Origin: Bacillus sp. FJAT-29937
GTDB taxonomy: Bacteria > Bacillota > Bacilli > Bacillales > Cytobacillaceae
NCBI RefSeq assembly: GCF_001509555.1
Contig: NZ_LMAS01000002.1
Location: 62,001-126,000 of the forward strand
DNA: 64,000 bases
Direction: 5' to 3'
Position 1 is the stretch's first letter. Each line of letters begins with the position of its first letter. Made by a program: the position numbers and the translations under genes. Positions 51,680 to 61,692 of this stretch are shown in pieces. The notes beneath the pieces are model-generated. The model worked only from the letters and a program-made list of their open reading frames with translations. It searched no databases and was not told the origin of the DNA.

Positions 51680-54559
51680 ATGGCGATGGAAAATATCATT
51701 GTAAAAGGCGCCAGAGCACATAATCTGAAAAATATTGATGTCACCATTCCGAGGGATAAATTAGTTGTGTTGACAGGGCTTTCTGGATCTGGGAAGTCCT
51801 CACTTGCCTTTGACACGATTTATGCAGAAGGGCAGCGCAGATATGTGGAATCCTTATCTGCCTATGCACGCCAATTTCTTGGACAAATGGACAAACCCGA
51901 TATTGATGCCATCGAAGGTTTGTCTCCAGCCATTTCGATTGACCAAAAGACAACGAGCCGAAATCCCCGCTCGACTGTTGGAACCGTGACGGAAATATAT
52001 GATTATTTAAGATTATTATTTGCAAGAGTAGGGCGTCCCACATGTCCTAATCATGGGATCGAAATCTCTTCACAGACGATCGAGCAGATGGTGGACCGCA
52101 TTCTTGAATACCCGGAGCGAACAAAGCTTCAAGTGCTTGCCCCGATTGTTTCTGGAAGAAAAGGCACACATGTGAAAGTATTAGATGAAGTAAAGAAGCA
52201 AGGGTTTGTCCGGGTCAGAGTGAATGGAGACATGCTTGATCTTGGAGAGGAAATCGAGCTTGAAAAGAATAAAAAACATTCCATTGAGGTAGTCATAGAC
52301 AGAATTGTTGTGAAAGAGGGCGTTTCTGCTCGTCTGGCTGATTCAATTGAAACAGCTTTGAAGCTTGGAAGCGGAAAAGTGCTTATTGATGTGATTGGCG
52401 AAGAAGAGCTGCTGTTTAGTGAAAATCACGCCTGCCCTCATTGTGGATTTTCGATTGGGGAGCTAGAGCCACGGATGTTTTCCTTTAACAGCCCATTCGG
52501 AGCTTGTACTGAATGTGATGGGCTTGGGTCTAAGCTCGAGGTCGATGTGGATTTAGTTATTCCTAATACGGATTTATCTTTGCGCCAGCATGCGATTGCA
52601 CCATGGGAACCTACAAGTTCACAGTACTATCCACAGCTGCTGGAGGCCGTTTGTACCCATTATGGGATTGATATGGACGTTCCGGTAAAGGAAATTCCTG
52701 AGCATCTCCTTGAGAAAGTTTTATATGGCTCTAATGGAGAAAAGATCTTTTTCCATTATGAGAATGATTTTGGACAAGTTAGAGAAGGGCTCATTGAATT
52801 TGAAGGGGTTATCCGAAATGTCGAGCGCCGTTATAAAGAAACAAGCTCTGACTATATTCGTGAGCAAATGGAAAAATATATGGGCCAGAAGCCTTGTCCA
52901 GCATGTAAAGGCTATCGGTTAAAAAAGGAAACACTTGCTGTTCTCGTTTCTGGTCAGCATATCGGAAAAGTAACAGAGCTGTCCGTAGAGGAAGCCTATC
53001 ATTTTTTTGAACATCTGAAACTATCTGAAAAAGAAATGAAAATCGCCCATCTGATTTTTGGCGAAATTAAAGAACGTCTTGGCTTTTTAGTCAATGTAGG
53101 TCTCGATTATCTGACTTTAAGCCGTGCAGCTGGAACGCTGTCAGGAGGGGAAGCTCAGCGAATCCGGTTAGCTACTCAAATTGGTTCCCGATTAACTGGT
53201 GTTCTTTACATTTTGGACGAGCCTTCGATTGGCCTGCATCAGCGTGACAATGACCGCTTAATTGACACGATGAAAAATATGCGTGATATCGGAAATACGC
53301 TAATTGTCGTTGAGCATGACGAGGATACGATGATGGCCGCAGATTACTTAATCGATATTGGCCCAGGTGCGGGCGTCCACGGCGGAGAAATTGTTTCTGC
53401 CGGAACCCCAGAGGAAGTTATGAATGATCCTCAATCTTTGACGGGTCAGTACCTTTCGGGGAAAAAGTTCATTCCGCTTCCGGTCGAGCGCCGAAAAAAT
53501 GATGGTCGGTTTATTGAAATTAAAGGGGCAAAGGAAAATAACCTGAAGAATGTCAGTGTCAAAATTCCGCTTGGCACATTTATTTCAGTAACAGGTGTTT
53601 CAGGGTCTGGAAAGAGTACATTGATCAATGAAATCCTTCACAAAACCTTGGCGCAAAAGCTCAATAGAGCGAAGACAAGACCTGGGGAGCATAAGGAAAT
53701 AAAGGGGATTGAGCATTTAGATAAAGTCATCGATATTGACCAATCGCCAATTGGCCGGACTCCGCGCTCAAATCCAGCTACGTATACGGGTGTGTTTGAT
53801 GATATTCGTGATGTCTTTTCAGTAACAAATGAAGCAAAGGTCCGCGGCTATAAAAAAGGCCGTTTTAGCTTTAACGTAAAAGGCGGACGCTGTGAAGCCT
53901 GCCGCGGAGATGGAATCATCAAAATTGAAATGCACTTCCTGCCTGATGTTTATGTCCCATGCGAGGTTTGTCATGGCAAACGTTATAATCGGGAGACACT
54001 GGAAGTTCAATATAAAGGAAAAAATATTTCCGAAATTCTTGAAATGACGGTAGAGGATGCGGTTGTATTTTTCGAAAACATTCCAAAGATCAGCCGTAAG
54101 CTTCAAACGATTTATGATGTCGGACTTGGCTATGTAAAGCTTGGGCAGCCAGCCACCACTCTTTCCGGCGGTGAAGCTCAGCGTGTCAAGCTTGCCTCGG
54201 AACTGCATCGCCGTTCAACTGGCCGTTCTCTTTATATTCTGGATGAGCCGACAACCGGGTTGCATGTTGATGATATTTCTCGCTTGCTCGTTGTCCTGCA
54301 GCGACTCGTAGAAAACGGAGATACCGTTCTCGTCATTGAACATAATTTAGATGTCATTAAAGCAGCAGATTACATCATCGATCTCGGACCAGAGGGCGGA
54401 GACAAAGGCGGAACGATCATCGCCACGGGTACCCCCGAACAGGTTGCCGAAGTCCCAGCCTCCTATACAGGAAAATATCTAAAGCCAGTCTTAGAACGTG
54501 ATCGACTAAGAATGAAAAAGCAAATCGAAGAGAAGGAAGCTAGTGTATCGAATGTATAG
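51680..54559 (+). CDS. uvrA: Excinuclease ABC subunit A
   Basis: Damage-recognising ABC ATPase dimer; 959 residues. First Walker [17 protein letters not shown] (about 31-46), zinc knuckles CPHCGF/CTECDG and [14 protein letters not shown], two ABC signatures ([26 protein letters not shown]), second Walker [19 protein letters not shown] 51680 lies 7 nt after the uvrB stop. Confidence 0.98.
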   Translation: MAMENIIVKGARAHNLKNIDVTIPRDKLVVLTGLSGSGKSSLAFDTIYAEGQRRYVESLSAYARQFLGQMDKPDIDAIEGLSPAISIDQKTTSRNPRSTVGTVTEIYDYLRLLFARVGRPTCPNHGIEISSQTIEQMVDRILEYPERTKLQVLAPIVSGRKGTHVKVLDEVKKQGFVRVRVNGDMLDLGEEIELEKNKKHSIEVVIDRIVVKEGVSARLADSIETALKLGSGKVLIDVIGEEELLFSENHACPHCGFSIGELEPRMFSFNSPFGACTECDGLGSKLEVDVDLVIPNTDLSLRQHAIAPWEPTSSQYYPQLLEAVCTHYGIDMDVPVKEIPEHLLEKVLYGSNGEKIFFHYENDFGQVREGLIEFEGVIRNVERRYKETSSDYIREQMEKYMGQKPCPACKGYRLKKETLAVLVSGQHIGKVTELSVEEAYHFFEHLKLSEKEMKIAHLIFGEIKERLGFLVNVGLDYLTLSRAAGTLSGGEAQRIRLATQIGSRLTGVLYILDEPSIGLHQRDNDRLIDTMKNMRDIGNTLIVVEHDEDTMMAADYLIDIGPGAGVHGGEIVSAGTPEEVMNDPQSLTGQYLSGKKFIPLPVERRKNDGRFIEIKGAKENNLKNVSVKIPLGTFISVTGVSGSGKSTLINEILHKTLAQKLNRAKTRPGEHKEIKGIEHLDKVIDIDQSPIGRTPRSNPATYTGVFDDIRDVFSVTNEAKVRGYKKGRFSFNVKGGRCEACRGDGIIKIEMHFLPDVYVPCEVCHGKRYNRETLEVQYKGKNISEILEMTVEDAVVFFENIPKISRKLQTIYDVGLGYVKLGQPATTLSGGEAQRVKLASELHRRSTGRSLYILDEPTTGLHVDDISRLLVVLQRLVENGDTVLVIEHNLDVIKAADYIIDLGPEGGDKGGTIIATGTPEQVAEVPASYTGKYLKPVLERDRLRMKKQIEEKEASVSNV

Positions 54560-54571
54560 CTAGTTTAGGAG

Positions 54572-54606
54572 GCAGTACTGTATTTTATGCAGTACTGCTT
54601 TTTTCT
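54572..54606 (+). terminator. Terminator of uvrBA
   Basis: GCAGTACTG/CAGTACTGC 9-bp perfect stem, 9-nt loop, T run. Confidence 0.9.
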
Positions 54607-54618
54607 ATTATGTTGGGA

Positions 54619-55085
54619 GGGTTATGGTGCTTGTTTTCTAAGTGAGATTCCTGAAACAAGCACTATGACTTGTTCATAGTGCTTGTTTTTCAATGAGGAT
54701 GCCTGAAACGCGCACTATGACTTGTTCATAGTGCTTGTTTTTCAATGAGGATGCCTGAAACGCGCACTATGACTTGTTCATTACACTCGTTTACCAATGG
54801 AAATACCTGAAACACGCACTATGATTCGTTCATAACACTCGTTTACCAATGGAAATACCTGAAACACGCACTATGATTCGTTCATAACACTCGTTTTTCA
54901 ATGAGGATACCAAAAACGCGCACTATGACCCGTTCATAGCACTCGTTTATCAAGGCGAAGTCCCGAAACGCGCACTATGACTTGTTCATGACTCTCGTTT
55001 TCAGAGAAGGGGTCGCTAAACACACACTATGACTCATTCATGGCACGCGTTTCCGAACGAAAAATCCCCAAACACCCACCATAAA
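54619..55085. repeat. Tandem array of 8 x 52-bp units (array B)
   Basis: Eight head-to-tail 52-bp units fill 54660-55075, with a partial unit before (54619-54659) and a decayed one after. The core CACTATGA-CTTGT-TCATAGTG is an 8-bp inverted repeat in units 1 and 2, followed by GTTTTTCAATGAGG. Units 1 and 2 are identical; units decay toward the right end. Core and spacer resemble array A (TATGA...TTCATAGTG, GTTTT, ATGAGG, AAACG), so both belong to one family. Confidence 0.95.
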
Positions 55086-55221
55086 TTTACCCAAGCCCAA
55101 TTAATCAAAAATTAATCCAATGATAACGCATTGTAATCCAATAGAAACGTTCGTGTAAATGTATTCCGTTATAATGGGGCCAGGGACAACTCTATCCGTA
55201 TTAAAATTGAGGAGGGTTCAC

Positions 55222-55566
55222 TTGGAAGCATATTTGGAGAAATCTTTAGAAGAGTGGAAAGAGGATATTTCGGAGGTACTCGACCAGATCAATGTTGAGT
55301 ATGAAGAAATTATGAAGGAATTAAAGGTTTATACGTATAAATATGGCATCACGAAGCAGGTCATCCAATCGACTGTTAACGAAGAAATCATTGAAAATAT
55401 CCGTGAACGTTATCATAAGCCGTTTGAAGAAAAATACAACGAGCTGCGAGAGTACATAAAGGACCTGGATGAAAAACGAAAGGTATTTCAAATGTTTGTC
55501 CATAAAATTGATGAAGTAAAAAGAAAAGAAGCCCCTAGAATCGACTTAGTGGCTGCCTTTAAGTAA
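55222..55566 (+). CDS. Helical protein of unknown function
   Basis: A 114-residue protein, acidic/basic mixed and predicted all-helical with heptads (LEKSLEEWKEDISEVLDQIN, RERYHKPFEEKYNELREYIK, DEKRKVFQMFVHKIDEVKRK). I do not recognise it. TTG 55222 follows GAGGAGGGT; the in-frame ATG at 55159 has no site. It stands alone between array B and the terminator at 55601. Confidence 0.65.
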   Translation: MEAYLEKSLEEWKEDISEVLDQINVEYEEIMKELKVYTYKYGITKQVIQSTVNEEIIENIRERYHKPFEEKYNELREYIKDLDEKRKVFQMFVHKIDEVKRKEAPRIDLVAAFK

Positions 55567-55600
55567 TTCAGAACGTTAATCTGCGATCCCATAAGTTCAG

Positions 55601-55631
55601 AAAGCCGTCTAAATAAAAGACGGTTTTTTAT
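55601..55631 (+). terminator. Terminator of the helical-protein gene
   Basis: CCGTCT/AGACGG stem (extended by G-U and A-T pairs), 7-nt loop, T run. Confidence 0.83.
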
Positions 55632-55726
55632 TTTGCTCCAAAATACAAAAATTTCATAAATGAGTCTGTAAAAAGTGAAACCTTCTCTATCCGTTTTCGT
55701 AAATAGTGGGAAAGGAGCTGTTGGCA

Positions 55727-56047
55727 ATGGAGACGAGTAAGGTTTTATCAGGACTCAGTTATTTAAGTGTATTGTTTGCTGGGATTCTTTTTCCGCTTGT
55801 TTTATTTTTTGCAACGGAAGATCAAAGAACGAAGTATCATGCGAAAAAAGCGTTTTTGTCTCACCTCATTATACTGATCCCGGTCCCAGTGATTGTTTAT
55901 GCAGCGATTACCCAGATAGGGATAAATCAATCAGAGTTTCCGATCTTGTTTATCGGGAGTGTCCTATTTACCGTTATTCTTGGTCTCATTGTGGCAGTTT
56001 GGAATATTATTAAAGGCATCCAGATTTTTACGGGAAACAATTTTTAG
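55727..56047 (+). CDS. yvlA: YvlA-like DUF4870 membrane protein
   Basis: A 106-residue protein with three membrane helices and the DUF4870 pattern: LSGLSYLSVLFAGILFPLVLFF, ATEDQRTKYHAKKAFLSHL, LGLIVAVWNIIKGIQIF. Position before the yvlB and yvlD genes supports YvlA. Function unknown; the yvl genes belong to the envelope-stress (LiaR/sigma-W/X type) group in B. subtilis. ATG 55727 follows AAAGGAGC; the frame is open to GTG 55706. Confidence 0.8.
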   Translation: METSKVLSGLSYLSVLFAGILFPLVLFFATEDQRTKYHAKKAFLSHLIILIPVPVIVYAAITQIGINQSEFPILFIGSVLFTVILGLIVAVWNIIKGIQIFTGNNF

Positions 56048-56082
56048 CATAAAAATAAACATATTTGGCTGGAGGGAACGAT

Positions 56083-57198
56083 ATGCAAGCTGAACGCAAA
56101 CGGATACTTAAAATGGTGGAAGATGGCAAGCTGACTGTGGAAGAGGCTCTTTTTCTATTAGAGGAGCTTGAGAAAACAGGTAAATCTGCAGAAGGAACAA
56201 AGGGTGACCTTTTTCAGGAGCTTTCTACGGCTGTAAAATTTGAGGAAGCGAAAAAAGAAGAGCCTTTCAATTACAAGTTTCAATCTGCAAAGGATAAAAT
56301 TTTGGATTTTGTCGACTCGGCTTTCAAAAAAATTAAAGATATGGATTTGGACTTTAACTTCGGTCAATCTGTAGAATTAACACATATATTCCAACAAGGG
56401 GATGTTTCCTTTAAGGATGTAGATGTGGATATTGCGAATGGGAAAATGGAGGTTGTGCCTTGGGGCCAGAAGGATGTCCGAATTGAGTGTAAGGCGAAGG
56501 TGTACCGGGTAGAATCTCAGGAAGAAGCGCGACGGAACTTTTTAAATGATGTTACCTTTGCGATTGAAGGTCAAAAGCTTCGTTTCGCTACACAGCAAAA
56601 GTGGATGAAAGTGGATGCGGTTATTTACATTCCTCAAACAGAATATGATAAGGTAAAGATTCGCCTGTTTAATGGATCCATCGACAGCCAGCAATTAACG
56701 GCAAATACCTTTAAAGCCAAAACGGCAAATGGAAAAATCTCCATTCAAAATATGAATGGCAAGTATACGGAAGTCGAAACCGCTAATGGACAAATTACCA
56801 TTCAAAAAAGCCATATTGAACAAATCGAAGTCGAGACGCTGAATGGGGCAATCCATGTGGATGGCGCTTATGAAAAGATCGATCTTCATTCGATAAATGG
56901 CGATGTTTTCTGCGCGGTTCAGGATGGAAAATGTGATGTCATTGATGCGAAGACTGTGGCAGGGAAAATTGAATTGCAAGTTCCCAATCAATTAACAGTG
57001 AATGGAGAATTAAAAACAAATTTCGGAAGCTTGCATGTGAATCTAGACGGGATCCAAATCGTTGAGGATAAGAGCGATGTGATTCAAAAAGTGCTTCGCT
57101 TTCAATCCGTTAATCAGTCAGAACAGTCTTTACGGCTAAATGCAGAAACGAAAACGGGTGCTATTCATATCAATAAAGCAAAATCAGTTGATTTTTAA
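56083..57198 (+). CDS. yvlB: YvlB-like protein (DUF4097 beta-helix)
   Basis: A 371-residue protein: N-terminal short helical SHOCT-like segment (RKRILKMVEDGKLTVEEALFLLEEL), a linker, then a DUF4097 adhesin-type beta-helix with repeated ANG/LNG rungs (IDVANGKMEV, RLFNGSIDS, KTANGKISIQ, ETANGQITIQ, ETLNGAIHVD). No signal peptide. ATG 56083 follows GGAGGG. It lies between yvlA and yvlD genes; the yvlC (PspC) gene found there in B. subtilis is absent. Confidence 0.85.
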   Translation: MQAERKRILKMVEDGKLTVEEALFLLEELEKTGKSAEGTKGDLFQELSTAVKFEEAKKEEPFNYKFQSAKDKILDFVDSAFKKIKDMDLDFNFGQSVELTHIFQQGDVSFKDVDVDIANGKMEVVPWGQKDVRIECKAKVYRVESQEEARRNFLNDVTFAIEGQKLRFATQQKWMKVDAVIYIPQTEYDKVKIRLFNGSIDSQQLTANTFKAKTANGKISIQNMNGKYTEVETANGQITIQKSHIEQIEVETLNGAIHVDGAYEKIDLHSINGDVFCAVQDGKCDVIDAKTVAGKIELQVPNQLTVNGELKTNFGSLHVNLDGIQIVEDKSDVIQKVLRFQSVNQSEQSLRLNAETKTGAIHINKAKSVDF

Positions 57199-57231
57199 AC
57201 ATAGAAAGCTTAAATGACGGGGTGTTTTAAT

Positions 57232-57591
57232 ATGAGATGGGTTGCAGGAATACTAATTAATGCCATATTGTTTGTGGCAATCGCAGGTTTTTTAGATGAA
57301 TCCTTTTACGTATCGAGCTTCGGTGCAGCTGTTGGGGCAAGTGCAATCCTCTCGATATTAAATATCCTCGTTCGGCCGATTTTAATTATTTTAACACTGC
57401 CGGTCACTTTAGTAACGCTTGGGTTATTTCTGTTTGTCATCAATGCGGCTACACTGATGATTACGGACGACATTATGGGAAGCTCATTTGAAATCGCGGG
57501 TTTCGGAACGGCTTTGCTTATGGCCGTGGTCATGTCCATTGCGAATCTAATCATTCAAAAAGCAGTGCTTGAGCCTGCTAAAGATAAATAA
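57232..57591 (+). CDS. yvlD: YvlD, phage-holin-type DUF360 membrane protein
   Basis: A 119-residue protein with four membrane helices: GILINAILFVAIAGFL, ASAILSILNILVRPILIILTLPVTLVTLG-type, LFLFVINAATLMI and TALLMAVVMSIANLII. It fits the YvlD (phage holin family 4) group, of unknown role in envelope homeostasis. ATG 57232 follows GACGGGGTG. It ends at an 89-bp palindromic element. Confidence 0.9.
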   Translation: MRWVAGILINAILFVAIAGFLDESFYVSSFGAAVGASAILSILNILVRPILIILTLPVTLVTLGLFLFVINAATLMITDDIMGSSFEIAGFGTALLMAVVMSIANLIIQKAVLEPAKDK

Positions 57592-57679
57592 AGAGAGGCT
57601 GAGCCATTGGACGGCTCCTGATAGAAGACAAATTATTTGTCCGCAATTAGGGGAATCCATTCCATGGTCAGCCTCTTTT
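57591..57679. repeat. 89-bp long imperfect palindrome (convergent gap)
   Basis: A 12-bp outer stem AAGAGAGGCTGA/TCAGCCTCTTTT (57591-57602 with 57668-57679) can extend through CCATTGGA/TCCATGG with one bulged base, then CTCCTGAT/ATTAGGGG with wobbles, to an inner GACAAAT/ATTTGTC hairpin (57627-57641). It fills nearly all of the gap between yvlD and the minus-strand amidase; A/T runs on both sides mean it can serve as bidirectional terminator. Confidence 0.75.
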
Positions 57680-57681
57680 CC

Positions 57682-58398
57682 TTATTCGAAAAAAATGAAC
57701 GGTGAATATCCAAGCTTTTTTAAAGCCTCTGCCAGTTCGTCTGCGTTTTTCTTTTCCTTAAAGGCACCGACCTGGACTTTATAAAGTCCATTTTTTGCTG
57801 GTGGCTCAGATTCAGTTGGACTTTCTTTAATGGTGTTGCTATTGGCATTTAATTTGAGGCTGTATTGATCTGCGAGAGCCTTCACGATTGCCTCGGCACA
57901 CGTCTTCCGGTAGGTTTCGGATCGCAATAAGGAGGCTTCGTGGCGGTTTGTCATGAAGCCACATTCCGTTAAAACAGCCGTCATATTTGTTTCCCTGAGA
58001 ACGTGAAAATCGGCAGTTTTGACCCCGCGGTTGCTTAAACCTGTAGCAATGACTAAATTCTTTTGGATTTTCTGTGCAAGCTCATAGGATTCCTTAGGCT
58101 TTCCAGGATTCACATAGGTCTCGATCCCATTTGCGGCATTCCAATCCGTTCCATAGGCATTTGCATGAATCGCCACATACACATCGGCTTTTAGCTCATT
58201 CGCTCGATCTGTCCGAGCTTTAAGAGGGACGTCCTGATTATCTGAGTGTGCAAAATAGACAGTCGTATTTTGATAGGCTTCTAGGAGGGGCCGTGCATAA
58301 TTGGCTACTGCCCTAGTAAATTCATACTCCTTCATACCATCCGGGCTGCGTTTTCCAGCTGTATTAAAACCATGTCCCGCATCCAGTATTATTTTCAT
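57682..58398 (-). CDS. N-acetylmuramoyl-L-alanine amidase with SPOR domain (CwlC-like)
   Basis: Zinc amidase of the Amidase_3 family; cleaves the amide between MurNAc and the stem peptide. 238 residues: KIILDAGHGFNTAGKRSPDG (zinc His), YVAIHANAYG (His), VLTECGFMTN (catalytic Glu), and a C-terminal SPOR-type repeat (LYKVQVGAFKEKKNADELAEAL, about 203-238). It has no signal peptide, as in CwlC, the mother-cell amidase of B. subtilis sporulation; a role in mother-cell lysis is inferred. Confidence 0.88.
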   Translation of the reverse strand: MKIILDAGHGFNTAGKRSPDGMKEYEFTRAVANYARPLLEAYQNTTVYFAHSDNQDVPLKARTDRANELKADVYVAIHANAYGTDWNAANGIETYVNPGKPKESYELAQKIQKNLVIATGLSNRGVKTADFHVLRETNMTAVLTECGFMTNRHEASLLRSETYRKTCAEAIVKALADQYSLKLNANSNTIKESPTESEPPAKNGLYKVQVGAFKEKKNADELAEALKKLGYSPFIFFE

Positions 58399-58511
58399 TC
58401 CGCAACTCCTTCCTATTTTTCTCGAAAATGCTGCATTCGGTAAAAAGAAAGCTATCCACCCTTATGATATGAATGAAGGCCAGAAAAGGACATGGGTTAG
58501 GGATGAAATGG

Positions 58512-58541
58512 AAAAAAGAGACAGCTAATGATGCCATCTCT
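58512..58541 (-). terminator. Terminator of nagB
   Basis: AGAGACAGC/GCCATCTCT 9-bp stem (two G-U) and, on the minus strand, six T residues. Confidence 0.75.
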
Positions 58542-58551
58542 TCTTGAAGTT

Positions 58552-59277
58552 CTATACTAGTTTCAATGCTTCCTCATCGGCAATAATGGTGAAATTCGGG
58601 TGGTTCTTTAGCGCGGATGCAGGAATGCTTTCGTCAATCTCCCCGTTGATCAGCTGGCTAATCGTTTTCGCTTTCGACTTTCCTGAAGCAAGCAGAATAA
58701 TTTCCTTACTTGCCATTATCGTGGCAATTCCCATTGTAACGGCATGAGTAGGGACTTCCTCAAGAGAATTGAAAAATCTTGCATTCGCTTGCCGTGTATC
58801 TTCCTCAAGCTCAATCATATGGGTTTTACTAGTGAAAGGCGTGCCTGGCTCATTAAAACCGATATGCCCATTTTCACCGATGCCAAGCAGCTGTAATCCG
58901 ATTCCTCCGATGGATTCAATCAAAGCCTCATATTTTGCACATTCCTCGTGCATATCCTCTGCCATCCCATCAGGCAGATGTGTTTGGGAAGGCGGGATGT
59001 CAATATGGTCCAAAAGCTGTTCCTTCATAAAATAATGGTAGCTATTCGGATCATGTTCATCAATTCCAACATACTCGTCCAGATTGACGGTTGTTATTTT
59101 TTTATAGGAAGTCATGTGTTGGACATGGTCCTCGATCAGCCTTTGGTAAACCCCAATTGGAGTACTGCCAGTAGCAAGACCAAGTGTTATTTCGGGATTA
59201 TTTCGGATTCGGTCAATCATGATTTCCGCTGCTTTCAAGCTCATTTCTTCATAGCTGGTGGTTCTGATGATTTTCAT
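58552..59277 (-). CDS. nagB: Glucosamine-6-phosphate deaminase NagB
   Basis: Converts glucosamine 6-phosphate to fructose 6-phosphate and ammonia. 241 residues with LGLATGSTPIGVYQRLI, NLDEYVGI (Asp), NSYHYFMKEQLLDHI, GIGENGHIGFNEPG (catalytic region) and ASGKSKAK. It stands alone here; nagA is not adjacent. The start has AAGGAGG on the minus strand. Confidence 0.96.
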   Translation of the reverse strand: MKIIRTTSYEEMSLKAAEIMIDRIRNNPEITLGLATGSTPIGVYQRLIEDHVQHMTSYKKITTVNLDEYVGIDEHDPNSYHYFMKEQLLDHIDIPPSQTHLPDGMAEDMHEECAKYEALIESIGGIGLQLLGIGENGHIGFNEPGTPFTSKTHMIELEEDTRQANARFFNSLEEVPTHAVTMGIATIMASKEIILLASGKSKAKTISQLINGEIDESIPASALKNHPNFTIIADEEALKLV

Positions 59278-59654
59278 TCGGTTCCTCCTTAGGTGTCATT
59301 GATTCTTATTCATATTCTTGATTCTGTTTTTACTAGGAAGATTGCCACCAAGAATAACTTTCATTCATTTTTGAAAATTTTTATAAAAAATCAAAATATT
59401 TATCATGTATCATATTCATTTTATTATAAAATCATTTATATCATGCTGTCTATTTTGAAATGGAAAAATGAGCGCGAACAAGCGTATTTTTTCTCCTGTT
59501 TCAGATTGAAGAATTTGGTTCTTTATTAAAAAGTGCTAAAATAGGTGTTAGGCTAAAAATTTCTTTTCGTATGTGAACAAGATGATCTAGGATATGCAGC
59601 AATGGGGGTTACATGCATGGCAGCTCCACCCCTTTTCAATAGGAGGTAATGGGA
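59278..59654. other. Divergent nagB/hprK promoter region
   Basis: A candidate sigma-A promoter TTGGTT (59515-59520), 16-nt spacer, TAAAAT (59537-59542) reads toward hprK, giving a leader of about 105 nt. The remainder is AT-rich with no feature I can name. Confidence 0.45.
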
Positions 59655-60581
59655 ATGGCAAAGGTCTGTACTAAAGACATTGTAGATAAATTTGGCCTTG
59701 AGTTAATTAGTGGAGAAGATGGGATCAACCGGCCGATTACTACGAGTGATATTTGCCGGCCAGGCATTGAAGTAGCGGGATATTTCGAATTTTATCCGGC
59801 AGATAGAATCCAATTGATTGGAAAAACAGAGCTTACGTTCACGGAAAAGTTAAGAGTAATCGAGCGTCAGCTTCGCTTTGAACGGTTATGCACAGACATT
59901 ACACCTGGGATTATCATCTCAAGAGGCCTTGAGGTTCCTGAAGAGTTGATTGTCGCTTCGAAGCGGGAATCAGTCCCTCTCTTAAGAACGACCCAAAAAA
60001 CAACGAGGTTTTCTAGTTTGCTAACGAATTATCTTGAAAGTAAGCTAGCTCCGACAACGGCCGTCCATGGCGTACTTGTCGATGTGTACGGGGTCGGCGT
60101 GCTCATTACGGGGAAGAGCGGGGTCGGTAAAAGCGAAACGGCTTTAGAGCTTGTAAAACGCGGACATCGGTTAGTGGCTGATGACTGTGTGGAAATTAGA
60201 CAGGAGGATGAATATACCCTTGTCGGCACTTCACCCGAACTAATCGAGCATTTATTGGAAATTCGCGGTCTTGGGATTATTAATGTGATGACATTGTTTG
60301 GAGCAGGGGCTGTTCTAAGCAATAAACGGATCTCGATCGTGATGGACCTAGAGATATGGGATTCAAAAAAGCAATACGAACGGCTTGGGCTGGATGAAGA
60401 GAAAATGAAAATCATTGATCTGGATGTTCCTAAGCTCACGATTCCGGTTCGACCCGGCCGAAACCTGGCCGTTATTATTGAAGTGGCAGCGATGAACTAC
60501 CGCCTGAAACGGATGGGCGTCAATTCCGCAGAGCAATTTACTAGCCGCCTTGCCGACATTATGGATGGCAGCAAGGAATAA
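59655..60581 (+). CDS. hprK: HPr kinase/phosphorylase HprK
   Basis: Bifunctional enzyme that phosphorylates Ser46 of HPr to set carbon catabolite repression. 308 residues, near B. subtilis Hpr[38 protein letters not shown] N-domain, Walker [34 protein letters not shown] and [19 protein letters not shown] 59655 has AGGAGGT at 7 nt; ATG 59649 is too close. First of hprK-lgt-yvoD-ppaX-yvoF. Confidence 0.98.
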   Translation: MAKVCTKDIVDKFGLELISGEDGINRPITTSDICRPGIEVAGYFEFYPADRIQLIGKTELTFTEKLRVIERQLRFERLCTDITPGIIISRGLEVPEELIVASKRESVPLLRTTQKTTRFSSLLTNYLESKLAPTTAVHGVLVDVYGVGVLITGKSGVGKSETALELVKRGHRLVADDCVEIRQEDEYTLVGTSPELIEHLLEIRGLGIINVMTLFGAGAVLSNKRISIVMDLEIWDSKKQYERLGLDEEKMKIIDLDVPKLTIPVRPGRNLAVIIEVAAMNYRLKRMGVNSAEQFTSRLADIMDGSKE

Positions 60582-60742
60582 GCTGAGGTGGCAGGTACTT
60601 TTCGTGGACAATTTCGCTGGATTTTTATATTTTGTTTGTTCCACAAGTGGACATGTTTGAAAATAGCCCCCACCTGATGGATTACCGCACTTATTCATGT
60701 TTTAATCAGTGAAAAAATTGAACGATTAAAGGAGCAATGACA

Positions 60743-61561
60743 ATGGAATCAATGATACAGCCGCTTAACCCGGTTGCGATTTCTCTCGGGCCGCTTGAGG
60801 TTCGCTGGTACGGGATTATTATCGGCGTCGGCATTGCCTTGGCCTTAATACTAGTAATGAGGGAAGCGGAGAGAAGGGGATTGCATAAGGATCTATTTGC
60901 AGATTTATTGCTTTTTGCCATTCCGATTTCGATTATTTCGGCGCGAATCTACTATGTTATTTTTCAATGGAGCTATTATAGTCAAAACCCAGGCGATATT
61001 ATAAAAATCTGGGAAGGCGGCATCGCCATTCACGGAGCTTTGATTGGAGCTGTGATCACCGCCATCATTTTTGCCAAAAAGCGAAAGGTTTCATTTTGGA
61101 AGCTCGCAGACATTGCGGCCCCTAGTATTATATTAGGGCAGGCTATTGGCAGATGGGGAAACTTTATGAACCAGGAAGCCCATGGCGGAGAAGTGACTCG
61201 ATCTTTCCTTGAAGGCTTGCATCTGCCGGAATTCATCATTAATCAAATGTATATTAACGGGGCTTACTATCATCCTACTTTTTTATATGAATCGCTTTGG
61301 AACTTTGCCGGAGTGGCTATTCTCATATTATTAAGAAGAGTTAACCTGCGCCGCGGCGAGCTATTTCTTAGCTATGTCATTTGGTATTCAATCGGCCGCT
61401 TTTTTGTCGAGGGACTGCGTACAGACAGTTTAATGCTCACTGAGCAGCTGAGAGTGGCACAAACCATTTCAATCGTCCTGATCGTGGGTGCCATTATTTT
61501 GCTAGTATTAAGACGGATGAAAGGGTATGCGAAAGTGCGTTATTTGGATAATGGTGCATAA
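60743..61561 (+). CDS. lgt: Prolipoprotein diacylglyceryl transferase Lgt
   Basis: Membrane enzyme adding diacylglycerol to lipobox cysteines. 272 residues, about seven helices, with the signature [16 protein letters not shown] and [17 protein letters not shown] 60743 is 8 nt after AAAGGAG; ATG 60737 is too close. It lies 161 bp after hprK. Confidence 0.97.
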   Translation: MESMIQPLNPVAISLGPLEVRWYGIIIGVGIALALILVMREAERRGLHKDLFADLLLFAIPISIISARIYYVIFQWSYYSQNPGDIIKIWEGGIAIHGALIGAVITAIIFAKKRKVSFWKLADIAAPSIILGQAIGRWGNFMNQEAHGGEVTRSFLEGLHLPEFIINQMYINGAYYHPTFLYESLWNFAGVAILILLRRVNLRRGELFLSYVIWYSIGRFFVEGLRTDSLMLTEQLRVAQTISIVLIVGAIILLVLRRMKGYAKVRYLDNGA

Positions 61562-61574
61562 GTAACTCGGAGCT

Positions 61575-61652
61575 GACCGATATATTGAAAAAGTGACCGA
61601 TAAAAAGGGGAAACAGGCCGATATATGACCGGAACTGACCGATATATTTTAA
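61575..61652. repeat. Four GACCGATATAT repeats at 20-21 bp spacing
   Basis: GACCGATATATTG (61575), GACCGATAAAAAG (61595), GGCCGATATATGA (61616) and GACCGATATATTT (61637); spacings 20, 21 and 21 bp. They fill the gap between lgt and the yvoD gene, and lie upstream of its ribosome site. Confidence 0.78.
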
Positions 61653-61692
61653 CCAAAGAGAAAAGTCATTCAAACAAAAAGGGAGAAGAGAA

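Noticed and set aside
54619..55085. CRISPR array
   Set aside because: Same reasons: spacers are not unique, units decay gradually, and the array is related to the one at 23987.
60604..60652. GTGGAC repeats between hprK and lgt as another phased array
   Set aside because: Only two short copies at 43 bp, not matching 41.6 or 52 bp closely enough.
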